64,000 nucleotides of DNA from Dryomyza anilis (Eukaryota; Arthropoda; Insecta; Diptera; Dryomyzidae), in contig OX638133.1 of the NCBI GenBank assembly GCA_951804985.1, forward strand, positions 54,403,122 through 54,467,121, written 5' to 3'. A model generated the notes under the pieces. The model saw only the letters and a program-made list of their open reading frames with translations, ran no database searches and was not told the DNA's origin. The position numbers and the translations under genes were made by a program. Every line of letters begins with the position of its first letter. Position 1 is the first letter of the stretch. Below are positions 47,554 through 60,395 of this stretch, in pieces.

Positions 47554-49718
47554 TCGAATAATTGGTGAAATAACTATTACATTTTAATTCTTGAATAAAT
47601 GGTACAAAAAACTAGGTTAAATATCAAACTTAAGTTTGGTACAAATGGTACAATTGGTACAAATGTTATACTTAAAAAAAAATCAAATATTTTTGGTTTT
47701 CGAAATATGCTGACTTGTTATGTGAAAATAATCATTAAAAATACATTGTGTATATCTGAAGTAGTTTTCCAATGAGATGTCGGTATTGATCACCTTTAAT
47801 ATAATACACAAATTGAATTTTGTTTTCAAAGGATACTGAGATATGTACAGCTTCGTAAAATCAGAGACCAAAAATATATTTTTTTTCAAATTTATATGTA
47901 AAAAGTCATTGTAAGAAATTATGGCACTGTAAAACAAAGGGTATCATTATATAACATTCGATGAACATTTTTAATTTATGGTCTTATTTTTATTATAGGA
48001 CTGTTAAATTTTAAAATATTTTTTAATAATTATATTTGAGAAATATAAATAAAAGTTCATATTATTAAAGTTAAAAATAATTATTTTTGATAAATATTTT
48101 CAAAATTCAAATATAATTTTTATTTTAGATACATATTTATTAAAATCAATAATCATTATTATTTTTGATATATATATGGAAAAAAAGTCGTTACTCCTAC
48201 CAAAAAATCTCCAAACAAACAAACAATTTGGCTGAACTTTAGATAACCGGATGAAGTGAAATACTTTTTCTTCAAACTATTATAAAAAAAAAAAATTCGA
48301 TATAACTTGCCAACGAAATATTATAATTAACTGTTTAAAAAAGCGTTTCAGCGTTACCTATTCATTTCAAAATTTTCTTCGTCATTTTGATAAATAAATA
48401 GATAAATATTAATTTTATTTTTTACATAATTACAAATCCTAATCGCTATGGTTATTAGATCATAAAAATAACCATATAATTACAAATGTGGCATTATTAC
48501 CTTTCATTTGAGTACCTATATGATCAAATGGGATCCGTACGAAAAAAAAAATGTCGAAACCTTAAAATGTCGAATTATAAAAGCCTTAGAACGCCGAAAC
48601 AATATTTGGCCGAATCACAAAATGTCGAAAAATATTTTAAAGCTAGAAAATGTCGACAAATATTTTAATCTATAAATACAAAAACATTTTTTATAGGATC
48701 ATAAAATGTCGAAAAATAAAATGCCGAAGTATCAAAATGTTGAAATACAAATTTCAAATCCTATATGAGCAAGTCCACACCGAATCTCGTAGGATTTGCA
48801 ACTCACTCTCTTTGATTTAAATGATATTTTGGATAAAGGGTATCGGGATCTGCATTCACCATTTTTTTTCCGACCACTATTTCCAAAGATATCATTAAAA
48901 CTAATAAAACAATCTTTTGAAAAATTCTTCTAAACATGAACATATGACAACTGGTCGTTATCCTTGAACTTCGAATTGCATGTCCTTAAAAAAAGCATTT
49001 AAAAAAAAATCGAAATTTTGTTGATTTTTTATAAGTGTTGAAGCTAAATTCCAAAATGGTATTTTGAAGGCAGCATATTTAAAAATCTCGGCATGAATTC
49101 TAGAGTAGCTAAAAATCAGAATTCGTTCTTTTTTAATATATTTATCTTCGAGTTTTTTTCGACATTTTGCATCATTTTTTCACCAAAAAATGATTTCGTC
49201 ATATTAAATTTCGACATTTTTAGTTTTCGACATTTTTTTTTTCGACATTTTGGTTTTCGACATTTTGGTTTTCGACATTTTGGTTTTCGACATTTTGGTT
49301 TTCGACATTTTGGTTTTCGACATTTTGGTTTTCGACATTTTTGTTTTCGACATTTTCAGGTTTCGACATTTTTATTTTCTACATTTTTGTCTTCGGTATT
49401 TTTAGTTTCGATATTTTAAATTTCGACTTATCGTACCAGACCCGATCAAATATGTAGATGGACCGGATAATCGTTTTTTCTAGGGTACTACGGATCCGAC
49501 CGCACCCTATATTTGTTTTGTTTTTTAAGCAAATAAAACGGTTGATTTAAAGAAAAAAGTTGCTTTAAAGAAGTGCAGTTGTATAAAATATAAAGTACAG
49601 AAAATATAAAAAAAGGGCCCAAATTAATTGTTGGGGCGCATTTTAGAAAAAATTGAAAAACGGCGCAAAAAAATCAATCTCCCCCCCCCCCCAAATCATA
49701 CTTCTGGATCCGCCCATG
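47554..49718. mobile_element. hAT-Tip100-like element, right half, copy C
   Basis: It is truncated at the left by the tandem junction. The right end CATGGGCGGATCCAGAAG (minus strand) is intact and followed by GCTAGAGG. It has small private deletions near 48280 and 48400 and a longer poly-C run. Confidence 0.6.
48530..49443. mobile_element. Merlin-like foldback element, copy C (expanded)
   Basis: GATCAAAT lies at 48522-48529 and 49444-49451. It is longer than the other copies by 45 bp because the 15-mer GGTTTTCGACATTTT is present six times instead of three. Confidence 0.7.
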
Positions 49719-49726
49719 GCTAGAGG

Positions 49727-51239
49727 CGTCCATAACTCAAAACCTTTAAAAGTTTTAAGATGAAATTTATTTTAACTTTTAGCTGAATGAATACCCTTTC
49801 AGGCGATACCAAATTCTATTGCTTCTAATGTTTCCAAACCTGCTCGCTAGATGCTTAAAATGTGAGATTTTTTGGTTATAAAACTTCATTTTGCTATAAG
49901 GCCTGTACCCTCTAGGTTTGGAACAATTTGGTAAGCATTTGACCAGATACTTCATTAGTCGGAAATGTATGAAAATTAAAAAACACAATTACTGGACACT
50001 AGCCTGGAACCCTTTTTTTCGACACTTTTTCAATTATAAAAACAGTGGGCATAAACCTAAGTGGGCACGTGTCCTAAAGTTTTCCACCAGATTGTCATGC
50101 CTGTTAATAAAAATCCATTAATAAAAAATGTATTTATTTTTGTTAAGGGTACCACGTGAACATATTTGCGACTTTCTTTATTCAGTTTTAGGACAAAATT
50201 TCACATAAGTGACATTTGGGATATTTATGATTTTATTTTTGTCACTTTATGCCCATTTAGTTGGCCTGTCATTTTTCAAAATTGTTTTTCTAAATGTACA
50301 TTTCGGTTTAAAATTCACATAAGAACTAAATACGTGAAAACAAGGTTTTAAAATACTTGTTTAAAGTATCAACAGTAGCGATTTTATACCGAGTATGATA
50401 ATTACATTAAACACTTTGTAAGTGTTCAATAAATTATTACTCCTAAACACATTCATTACTTCTGTTAACTACTGCATGTATTTATCTTAAATGGTAAATT
50501 TTTAGATTTTGGAACAAATACTTATTAATTGCCTCAAATAATAATTATTGGAAGTGTTTGCTAGAAACACTTGTTTGCGACGATGTATATGCCCGAGTAT
50601 TTCCGAAAGCAATCATCTAATTGTCATGTAATAATGCTGTGCCGAACCTCGCCAAACGTGCAATTTTAACACTAGAACTCACATTCGACTCAGACAAATT
50701 AACAGCTTCCATGCCCACTGTTGCCTACAGGCAATATTGCAAGTTTTGTTCCAAAACCCGTGTTAAATGTCGCTATTTCCTGTTAAATAAAGAGACTTAC
50801 TTCATCTTCTTTTCTGCATTAAACTTCGTCCTTCTTTATTTTTATATCACTATTAATTACTTTACAATCTTTTGTTCATGTTACGTTTTACAAAATAGTA
50901 CAATATACAACTCTTAATTTTAAAACAACTCACTTAAAAACTAAATAACTGACGCTTATATACTAATGCTTAATCTAAATCTCAATTCGCCACATCATTT
51001 GTTGCATTTCTTTACTTTCACATTTCGCTAGAGGTCTTAACCCTGACCGTGAGAAATAACGCAAAATCATACAAAAATTCATTGACTCATGATGGCCTTG
51101 AATTGAAGTCATCATGAGTTTCTTTGTCTACCCGGCAATTGCATCGCGTGCTTATTTGTTTACAAGCCAACCGCTTAACATTGCTGCGAATTGGGTTCGC
51201 AGTCACTATTGATGATATTGTATTTTTACGCCTGTTGTA
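49727..51239. other. Unassigned AT-rich stretch, copy C
   Basis: It repeats 32625-34140. No gene was recognised. Confidence 0.4.
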
Positions 51240-53176
51240 ATGTTGTAGTTGATTTATTTTACATTTTTTGATTTATTTTACAATTTAATTAATCAAAAGA
51301 CACTTTTTAATGTTAGAGTTGAAAGAACACTTTTATTATTTTAGTACCTCCACTTGAGGTTGGTTAAACTACAATCATTTAAATTGCAACGAAAGGTATT
51401 AACAATACCTTCGTTGCAAGATTTTCTTAAATTCAATTTTCATAATGTTCTAGTGATTTTTCACTTTCACTCAATTTTGGTGTACGTGACTTTTGAAGAA
51501 AGTCCGACTTGCAGTTTTTGGCTGACACCAATTGCGAAATATCAGAATTGTTGGCAACCGCTGCTCTGCTTATTTTTACGTAGCCCCCTAATCATGCAAT
51601 GATAAATTCTATTGCAAGAGGTGTGGTCTAAGTAAAGCTTTAGCGCTTTTCAGAATTATCGCAAGCTTTTGTTAACTGTGGAAGAGAAGCTAACTTGAAA
51701 GAGGTGTGTTCTACCCAAAGCTTAGCGCTTTGCCAAATTATTATTGTTGCCAACGTGAAGCGTTGGGACAATGCTACAAACATGTTGCTTTACAACATGA
51801 TATGAAAAACATGATGCGCTCAACATATGTACAGCAACATCCAAAATTTAATGAGTAGTGAAGAACCATAAAGAAAAGAAAGATGTTGTGAACTAATTCA
51901 CAACACGCCGCATTTTTTAACAACATGCTTTTGTTTTTAATCAAAATTGCACTACATTGAAATATTAAAATATGTTAGGAACGAAAATTCAAAAATAGCA
52001 AGAGATGCCCATTAGGGAAATACCAATGAAATGACTGATTGCCATTATATTGACACCCAACATTCCTCCCCCTTAGAAAAAAAAAATTTACTTCAAACCT
52101 CCATATACTAACTTACTCTATTCTTACTACATACTTATATACACATTCGCCTTCCTGCTTGTCAATCACCGTTTTCGTGTATTACTGTCGTTGTTGTCTC
52201 ATTACTGCCGTTGTTGACCCCATAGTTGTCTTCTACTTCTTTTTGCAATTGCTCCAGTGTCCTCTGCAAGTTGCGTGTAGCCGGTTGAGTTACTGCTTGG
52301 TGCCAAAGGCTTACCGGAGTCTCCGTTTTAACACAGTTGTCTTCCTCGTATGCTCAAATATCACTCTTCCCGCTGGTGCCTTAGATTTGTACCAGTTCTC
52401 TCCGTCATTGGACTCCATCGGTATTATGGTTGGCTCTGCGGATAACAAAACTCTACTCACCAATGGCATGGGTGAAGCGATTCCCATTTGTGATAGCGGT
52501 ACTTCCAGTCCCAGAGTTGCTTTCAGATCCTCCTGGTTGTCTTCCCCATTACTTACTGCCGATCGCTAATCATTAGTTTCAAATAAAACGGTCTTACCTC
52601 TTGAAGATCCAGGAATCATTTGTCGAGCCCCCTTGAAAGCCCCTTGATGTCGTTTGCTCTGTCCTAGTACTTAAAATTTGAAAAACACTTTAATTACTTT
52701 ATTACCTCCACTTGAGGTTGATAAACTACACTCTTTTCAATTGCAACGAGAGGTCTTAACAATACCATCGTTGCATGTTTCACTTAAATTCTATTTTCAC
52801 TATGTTCTAGTGAGTTTCCACTTTCACTCAGTTTTGGTGTACGTGACTTTTGAAGAAAGTCCGACTTGCAGTTTTTGGCTGACACCAATTGCAAAATAGC
52901 AGAATTGTTGGCAATAGCTGCTTTGCTTATTTTAACATAGCCCCTTAATATTGCAATGAAATTATATTGCAAGCCTATGTTAACTGTGCAAGATAACTTG
53001 AGGAGGTGTGTTCTAAGCAAAGCTTTAGGGCTTTGCCAAATTATTATGCTGTACAACATGCTAAAAACATGATGCGCTCACCATATGTACAGCAACATCC
53101 AAAACTGAATGAGTAGTGAAGAACCACAAAGAAAAGAAAAATGTGTGAACTAATTCACATCGTTCCTCCCCCCCTC
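51240..53176 (-). repeat. LTR-retroelement remnant, copy C
   Basis: It matches 34141-36077, with the LTR-like pieces, purine tracts and broken minus-strand frame (about 52162-52565). Confidence 0.5.
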
Positions 53177-53527
53177 TGAAAAAAAATTATTATTAATATT
53201 ATGAATAATAATAATTTTCTACTAGATATCTTAGAAATATTTTTGAAGAAATGATGTTTTCTTAGAATTAATATTAAGAATAATAACGATACTAAGTTTA
53301 TTTTAACATGGTGATAATAATAATAATATGTTATTTTAACAATTATAATATGTTTATTTTTTCTTAAGTTATCTATAAAAATATTTTTGAATATTTGAAT
53401 GTGTTTCAATAATAATAATATTTTTTATATAGATTTCTTCTTTTATATATATATACTTATTTTTATTTTTTTATTATTATTTTTTTCTGTATATATATTT
53501 TATTTTTTTTCTTGTGTTTTGTTTTTT

Positions 53528-54062
53528 TATACCCTACACCTATGAGGTACAGGGTATATTAACTTTGTGCATATATTGTAACGCCCCTTAGGAGGCGTGT
53601 CCGGTATGGAAAAGTATATATATTCTTGATCAGCATCACTACCCGAGTCCGTTTAGCCATGTCCGTCTGTCTGTCCGTCTTGCTGTCTTGCTGTCCGAAT
53701 ACAGAATAACTTGAGAAATACTGATCAGAATGCGATGAAATTTCGTCTCAATATATTTTAGCCAAAAGTAGGAACTGAGTTTGAAAATGATCCAAATCGG
53801 TCAACGGACACGCTCACCTCCCATACAAGTCACTTTTATATAACTCTTTCGGAACTAATAACTCGAAAATATTCAAGGTATAGTTATAAATTTTAAAACG
53901 TTTTATTAGAATTCACCTAAGAATATGTGGTCCAAAAATGGGCGTGATACGCCCACTTTTTTTTTCATTATTTCCCGGGTTTTCATAGTGGAAATTTGAT
54001 CCGTAAATTATTAAAATCAAATCTATGAAATATTAGCCTTTCAAAATTTTAAATATAGGCGT
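53528..54062 (-). mobile_element. DINE-1/mini-me-like element, inverted, copy C
   Basis: It matches 45608-46142. Confidence 0.6.
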
Positions 54063-55020
54063 ATTGCAATACCCCTTTTTTGACTATTTTTTTATATATC
54101 TTCTCATTTTTTCTTCTTTTTTATTTATTAAAAATTTAATATTTAATTTTTTTTCCTCTTTAAAAATTTAATATTAAAAACCTGTTTTTTTTTATATATT
54201 TATTCCTTTATATATATATTTTTTTAATATTTATCCCTATTTTTTTATGTACGTTAAAAGTTTAATATTTAATTCTTAAAACGTTTGTTTTTGTTTAATT
54301 TTAACTGCACTAAATATTTTAACGTATAAATCCCCTTTTTTTTAATTTTTAATTCTTTGTTTTTGTTTTTTATATCTGTTAAAAATTTAATACCTGTTTT
54401 TTTCATTTTCTTTATTCTACTAATATATTTCCTGTTTTAACAGTACTAAATATTTATATATCTGTTTTTTTTTTTAACTAACTAATATTTTTCTCCTTTT
54501 TTAAGAAATTTAAATTATTATAAGTTCTTCAAATTCATTTAAAATGTATTTCTTATATTTAAACTCATTCAAATTGAATTATATGTAAATAAATATAATT
54601 AGAGTTGCGATTTATTTTCTAAACATCTTTATTATTTTATTTTCGTGTACTTATATAAGTCATATTCTATGATATTTATTTGCATTGTTTATGGTACCAA
54701 AAAAAACTGCAAGATCTGCATTTATATGCCAGCTATGAACGCTCGCTTACTTATGACATACATACGTTCGTACAAATTGCATATGTGATACAGCATGAAA
54801 TACTTGGGTGAAATGTCCATTATTAAGGTTTGATGGCTTGCTCTATTAATGTAGGTCAATAGTACAATAGTTGGTTTGCGTTATCTGCATTGACTACGAC
54901 AATTTTATGATGAATTTTTATTTAATTTTATATGAAGGCAATTCGTTGCCGTTGCTTAATTTATTTATTTTCTCAATTGATGATTATCTAACTTTAAAAT
55001 TATAAGTTTTTCTTTCTCCT

Positions 55021-55023
<3 letters not shown>
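54063..55023. other. T-rich low-complexity stretch, second copy
   Basis: It repeats 46143-47099. No gene or clear LTR boundary was seen. Confidence 0.4.

Positions 55024-55087
<64 letters not shown>
55024..55087. repeat. (TA)n tract, about 63 bp
   Basis: It is longer than the equivalent tract at 47100-47141 and is followed by the shared gypsy tail. Confidence 0.9.
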
Positions 55088-55090
<3 letters not shown>

Positions 55091-55425
55091 ATTTTTTATT
55101 TTTTATTACTAAATTATTGTTTTAAATATGTCCAATGTTTTTTGTATTATATTTTTTCTTTTGTTTTTTACTTAATATTTTCCTAAACTATTTATATTTA
55201 TTTCTTCCTCTAAATGACAAGTTTTTTAATGTTTCATGTAATGATTATTACATGATATTGCATATGATTATTACATATTAAATCTTATGGTTAGATTTAT
55301 TTTTTCTATCATAATGTTGCGATCTACGAGTTTAATTGTCAACGCATAGCTAATTGGTTTTATATTGTTACTTTTATGGGTTCTAACTTATGGTAATATT
55401 ATAATATTTTTAGTTTTAACGGCAT

Positions 55426-57194
55426 ACACTATTTTTTATATGCCTTCCAAATTGAAGAGAACTTGGTTTGTGTGATTTGTATTTTATAGGGTTGAGGTTC
55501 TTGTCGTATTGTTTTTCCGACAATTCCTTGGCCCTACGTTGATTTTGTCTAACAATCTCGTGTGATCACTGTATTTAGTACTTTAAAACCTTATTGTAGT
55601 CTTCTGCGTTATACAATGGTGAACATTTACGCCTCAAATTCGTAGGCATGTCGAAGTCAAACCCGTACAATGTACGGAATGGTGTTTGACCTGTCGATGT
55701 ATGCACGGTGTTATTATGAACATGCTTTGCAGAATGTAACCATTGGTCCCAGTCTGACCCTTCCTCTCTAGCAAAACTACGTAAATATTCAGCTAGTGGA
55801 CGATAACTTCGTTCCAATGACCCATTAGCCTGTGGATAGTAGGGTGTTATATGTAATTTTTAAATTCCTAATAATTTACATGTATCCGAAAATAGTTTGG
55901 AAACGAATTTCGATCCATTGTATGTTACCAATACTTTGGGTATATTGTGGCGTGTAACTATTTCGCTGAAGAATGCTATTGCTACGGTGTTGGCTTCCGC
56001 ATCGGGTATAGCCACACAGCATATACATTTAGAGAAATCGTCTTGAAACGTTAATATGTATTTATTCCCTGAAATGGTTTCAGACAGAATACCCACCTAT
56101 GTCTATGTACACTTTGTCAAAGGGTCTGACTGGCGTATCAGTTAGAACCATTGGTATCTTCGTCAGCCTAGAACTCTTGTTTATGTGGCATTTTGAAAAA
56201 TTTTTCAAATAATCTTTAATTTTCTTTTGGATACCCTTCCATCAGTGTTGTTGCCGAATTCTTAAGATGTTTTTACCACACCTTGGTGACCACCTAATGG
56301 TGAATCGTGAAAATCTTTAATTACCGTCTCTATGTCCCGAAGTTCAATTAGAATTATTATATTGTCATTTTCCTTTGTTATCAAATCGTCAGGATCGCAT
56401 TCTGACTGTTTCTTATCGTCTTCCTTGTCTATTTTCACGGATTTCGAACGTGTTTGTACTACAACTACTTTCCCAGTATTATGCGGTATGCGGCTAAGCG
56501 CATCCGCGTTTAAATTACTTTTTCCCGGTTTGTAATGAATTTCGAAATCATATTCCGATAATTTGTGTCGGAAACTGCGCGAGGCGTGATGTCTGATTAT
56601 TTAAGTTTGCTATACCTTTTAATCTGTATAAATTTTAAATGGCCTTCCCAAAGATATGCCCTAAAATTTTTTGTTGCCCATACAATTGCCAAAAATTCTT
56701 TCTCTATAGTAGAATAGCGTGTTTCCGCATCGTTAAGAGTCCTACTGGCAAACGCGATCGGACGGCCTACTGGCGTCTGTCGTGAGCAATAAGGGTTCGT
56801 TAAAATCCGGATACGCTAGTATGGGTGGTGACATAATTGCCTTTTAAGTTTTAAAAACGAATTCTGACATTGTCATTCTATATGAACTTAGCGTCCTGTT
56901 AAATTCGAAATGACCAAGACCTGTACTGAAAGCAGTTTTTTCTTTGTCACTATCTTCAACTAGAACCTGATGGTAACCATTTGCTAAATCTAGTGTTTAA
57001 AAATACCGACTATGACGTAGCTGGTCTAAAATCTCATTTATTGGTGGTATAGGAAACACCTGTTTGATGAGGACGTCATTTAATTTTAATTCATCCTCTT
57101 CCAAATAAAAAACATCTCGATAAGACAAGCAAATATTTTGCAAAGATGCAACTTCTTCTTTTATTTGAAAATTGTGGCTTGAAATTGCTATCAA
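55426..57194 (-). pseudogene. pol: Ty3/gypsy-like pol pseudogene, unit 1
   Basis: Reading on the minus strand: the PR-RT linker (EEDELKLNDVLIKQVFPIPP) is at about 57060. The RT core is then missing: a deletion of about 343 bp near 56917, relative to 59072-59414, removes the YLDD region. RNase H follows (KPGKSNLNADALSRIPN, about 56530), then the integrase zinc-binding region (SPLGGH-type) and core (GNKYILTFQDDFSKC; PQANGSMERSYRPLAEYL). The C-terminal frame ends at 55426 (QRRAKELSEKQYDKNLNPIK). Several frameshifts and stops are present. The middle integrase Asp is Tyr (55920-55922). A second deletion (about 118 bp) near 57160 adjoins the TA tract. Confidence 0.8.
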
Positions 57195-57207
57195 TGATCA
57201 CCTCCTT

Positions 57208-57210
<3 letters not shown>

Positions 57211-57286
<76 letters not shown>
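57211..57286. repeat. (TA)n tract between gypsy units 1 and 2
   Basis: Unit 1 pol sequence (GATCACCTCCTTATC) runs directly into TA, and the shared tail of unit 2 follows on the other side. Confidence 0.95.
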
Positions 57287-57290
<4 letters not shown>

Positions 57291-57576
57291 TTTTATTACT
57301 AAATTATTGTTTTAAATATGTCCAATGTTTTTTGTATTATATTTTTTCTTTTGTTTTTACTTAATATTTTCCTAAACTATTTATATTTATTTCTTCCTCT
57401 AAATGACAAGTTTTTTAATGTTTCATTTAATGATTACTCTATATCTTATGGTTAGATTTATTTTTTCTATCATAATGTTGCGATCTACGAGTTTAATTGT
57501 CAACGCATAGCTAATTGGTTTTATATTGTTACTTTTATGGGTTCTAACTTATGGTAATATTATAATATTTTTAGTT

Positions 57577-60051
57577 TTAACGGCATACACTATTTTTTAT
57601 ATGCCTTCCAAATTGAAGAGAACTTGGTTTGTGTGGTTTGTATTTTATAGGGTTGAGGTTCTTGTCGTATTGTTTTTCCGACAATTCCTTGGCCCTACGT
57701 TGATTTTGTCTAACAATCTCGTGTGATCACTGTATTTAGTACTTTAAAACCTTATTGTAGTCTTCTGCGTTATACAATGGTGAACATTTACGCCTCAAAT
57801 TCGTAGGCATGTCGAAGTCAAACCCGTACAACGTACGGAATGGTGTTTGACCTGTCGATGTATGCACGGTGTTATTATGAACATGCTTTGCAGAATGTAA
57901 CCATTGGTCCCAGTCTGACCCTTCCTCTCTAGCAAAACTACGTAAATATTCAGCTAGTGGACGATAATTTCGTTCCATTGACCCATTAGCCTGTGGATAG
58001 TAGGGTGTTATATGTAATTTTTAATTCCTAATAATTTACATGTATCCGAAAATAGTTTGGAAACGAATTTCGATCCATTGTATGTTACCAATACTTTGGG
58101 TATATTGTGGCGTGTAACTATTTCGCTGAAGAATGCTTTTGCTACGGTGTTGGCTTCCGCATCGGGTATAGCCACACAGCATATACATTTAGAGAAATCG
58201 TCTTGAAACGTTAATATGTATTTATTCCCTGAAATGGTTTCAGGCAGAATACCCACCTATGTCTATGTACACTTTGTCAAAGGGTCTGACTGACGTATCA
58301 GTTAGAACCATTGGTATCTTCGTCAGCCTAGAACTCTTGTTTATCTGGCATTTTGAAAATTTTTTCACATAATCTTTAATTTGCTTTTGCATTCCCTTCC
58401 ATCAGAGTTGTTGCCGAATTCTTAGAAATGTTTTTATCACACCTTGGTGACCATCTAACGGTGAATCGTGAAAATCTTTAATTACCGTCTCTATGTCCCG
58501 AAGTTCAATTAGAATTAATATATTGTAATTTTCCTTTGTTATCAAATCGTCAGGTTCGCATTCTGACTGTTTCTTATCGTCTTCCTTGTCTATTTTCATG
58601 GATTTCGAACGTGTTTGTACTACAACTACTGTCCCAGTATTATTCGGTATGCGGCTAAGCGCATCCGCGTTTAAATTACTTTTTCCCGGTTTGTAATGAA
58701 TTTCGAAATCATATTTCGATAATTTGTGTCGGAAACTTTGCGAGGCGTGATCTCTGATCATTTAAGTTTGCTATACCTTTTAGGGGCTGATAATCTGTAT
58801 AAATTTTAAATGGCATTCCCAAAGATATGCCCTAAAATTTTTTGTTGCCCATACAATTGCCAAAAATTCTTTCTCTATAGTAGAATAGCGTGTTTCCGCA
58901 TCGTTAAGAGACCTACTGGCAAACGCGATCGGACGGCCTACTGGCGTCTGTCGTGAGCAATAAGGGTTCGTTAAAATTCGGATACGCTAGTATGGGTGGT
59001 GACATAATTGCCTCTTTAAGTTTTAAAAACGAATTCTGACATTGTCATTCCATATGAACTTAGCGTCCTTTTTCAGCAATCAGTTTATTGGTAATGACAA
59101 TTTCGCCATACCTCCTGTAATTTTTCTGTAATAATTAAATAAGCTTGGTAGGGCACCTAACTCAGAACACTTATGTCCTAAATATATAACCTCACGTCGC
59201 AAAAACTGACATTTCTCTGTATTTAATTTCAATTTATGTTATCTCAGCCTTTGCAACACCTTGCATAGCCTATGCTCGTGTTCTGTTAAATTATTTCCAT
59301 ATACCGCTATGTCATCTAAATAAACGAAACCCTGTAAATACCCTGTAAACCTGTTAATATGTGGTTCATTATCCTTTGAAAAGTGGCAGGCGACCCCGTT
59401 AAACCGTATGGCATTCTGTTAAATTCGAAATGACCAAGACCTGTACTGAAAGCAGTTTTTTCTTTGTCACTATCTTCAACTAGAACCTGATGGTACCCAC
59501 TTGCTAAATCTAGTGTTTAAAAATACCGACTATGACATAGCTGGTCTAAAATCTCATTTATTGGTGGTATAGGAAACACCTGTTTGATGAGGACGTCATT
59601 TAATTTTAATTCATCCTCTTCCAAATAAAAAAACATCACGATATGACAAGCAAATATTTTGCAAAGATGCAACTTCTTCTTTATTCAATGATTCATCGAT
59701 CTTTACATTCCCTAATAATCTATCAATTCTATTTTTTATTTTAACCGAGTTTATTGTATTTATTGTAGTACTCGCCTTTGTTGCTTCTTTATATTTGTTA
59801 AAATTTGAAAATTGTGGCTTAAAATTGCTATCAATGATCACCTCCTTATCGGTGGCATTTAATATTGATGCATATACTTTATTTCTTCTAACATTTGTTA
59901 AAATCTCTCTCATATATACTCCTGGCTGAATTTCCTGTTTGTGCAACAAAACTATAGGAATTATTGTTTTTAAGGGCAGTGATACAACCATGGCCGTTCT
60001 GAGCTGTACCCTGATTTGCTGATTAAAATTAATATTTTCTATGTCTTGCAA
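57577..60051 (-). pseudogene. pol: Ty3/gypsy-like pol pseudogene, unit 2 (most complete)
   Basis: Pol should supply protease, reverse transcriptase, RNase H and integrase. On the minus strand: an open linker at 60051-59611; RT with [11 protein letters not shown] (about 59310) and KLNTEKCQFLRREV, broken by stops; RNase H with TTDAS and KPGKSNLNADALSRIPN (about 58690); an HHCC-like FHDSPLDGHQG (about 58450); and an integrase core with VYIDIGG, a one-base shift, GNKYILTFQDDFSKC, VTYNGSKF and PQANGSMERN. The end is QRRAKELSEKQYDKN..., stopping at 57577. The second catalytic Asp is replaced by Tyr (58080-58082). No clear DTG/DSG protease site was found. It is dead by multiple lesions. Confidence 0.85.
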
Positions 60052-60395
60052 TGATTTTAATGGAAATTAAACAAAGTGATTTTTGTCTTCATCAAAAAAT
60101 GTAATTTTTTTATTTAATATTTTTAACTTCCGATTTGTTTTTCTTTCTTTACTTTATTTGCTTTCTTTATAATTTGTTTATTTTTAATTTCCTTAATTCT
60201 TATATTCTGTTCATTATTCGCGTCTTGTTGTGTTTTATTAACATTTATTTCATTCTATGTTTTTGTTGGAAGATTTCTATCTTCATTAATATGTATCTTC
60301 ACTATTAGTTCTTTATTTTCTGCGTTAATAATATGAGCTGTTTTATTTTGTTGTAGTGTCCTCTTTGGAACTCTACAACTACTGGCCTTAATACA
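60052..60395 (-). other. Gag-pol linker, degenerate
   Basis: On the minus strand this Lys/Asn/Ile-rich coding-like stretch has several stops. It presumably spans the protease region, but no active-site motif is readable. Confidence 0.4.

Larger units (their letters stand above)
47554..55515. repeat. 7.9-kb tandem unit C (repeat of 39630-47545)
   Basis: The sequence from GAATAATTGGTGAAATAACT onward repeats 39630-47545 with a spacing of about 7920 bp. At the junction TCGAATAATTG appears twice with a few unmatched bases, suggesting end joining with small templated filling. C shares ATTGGTGAAA with unit A, whereas B has ATTGGGGAAA, so C did not simply derive from present-day B. Confidence 0.85.
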
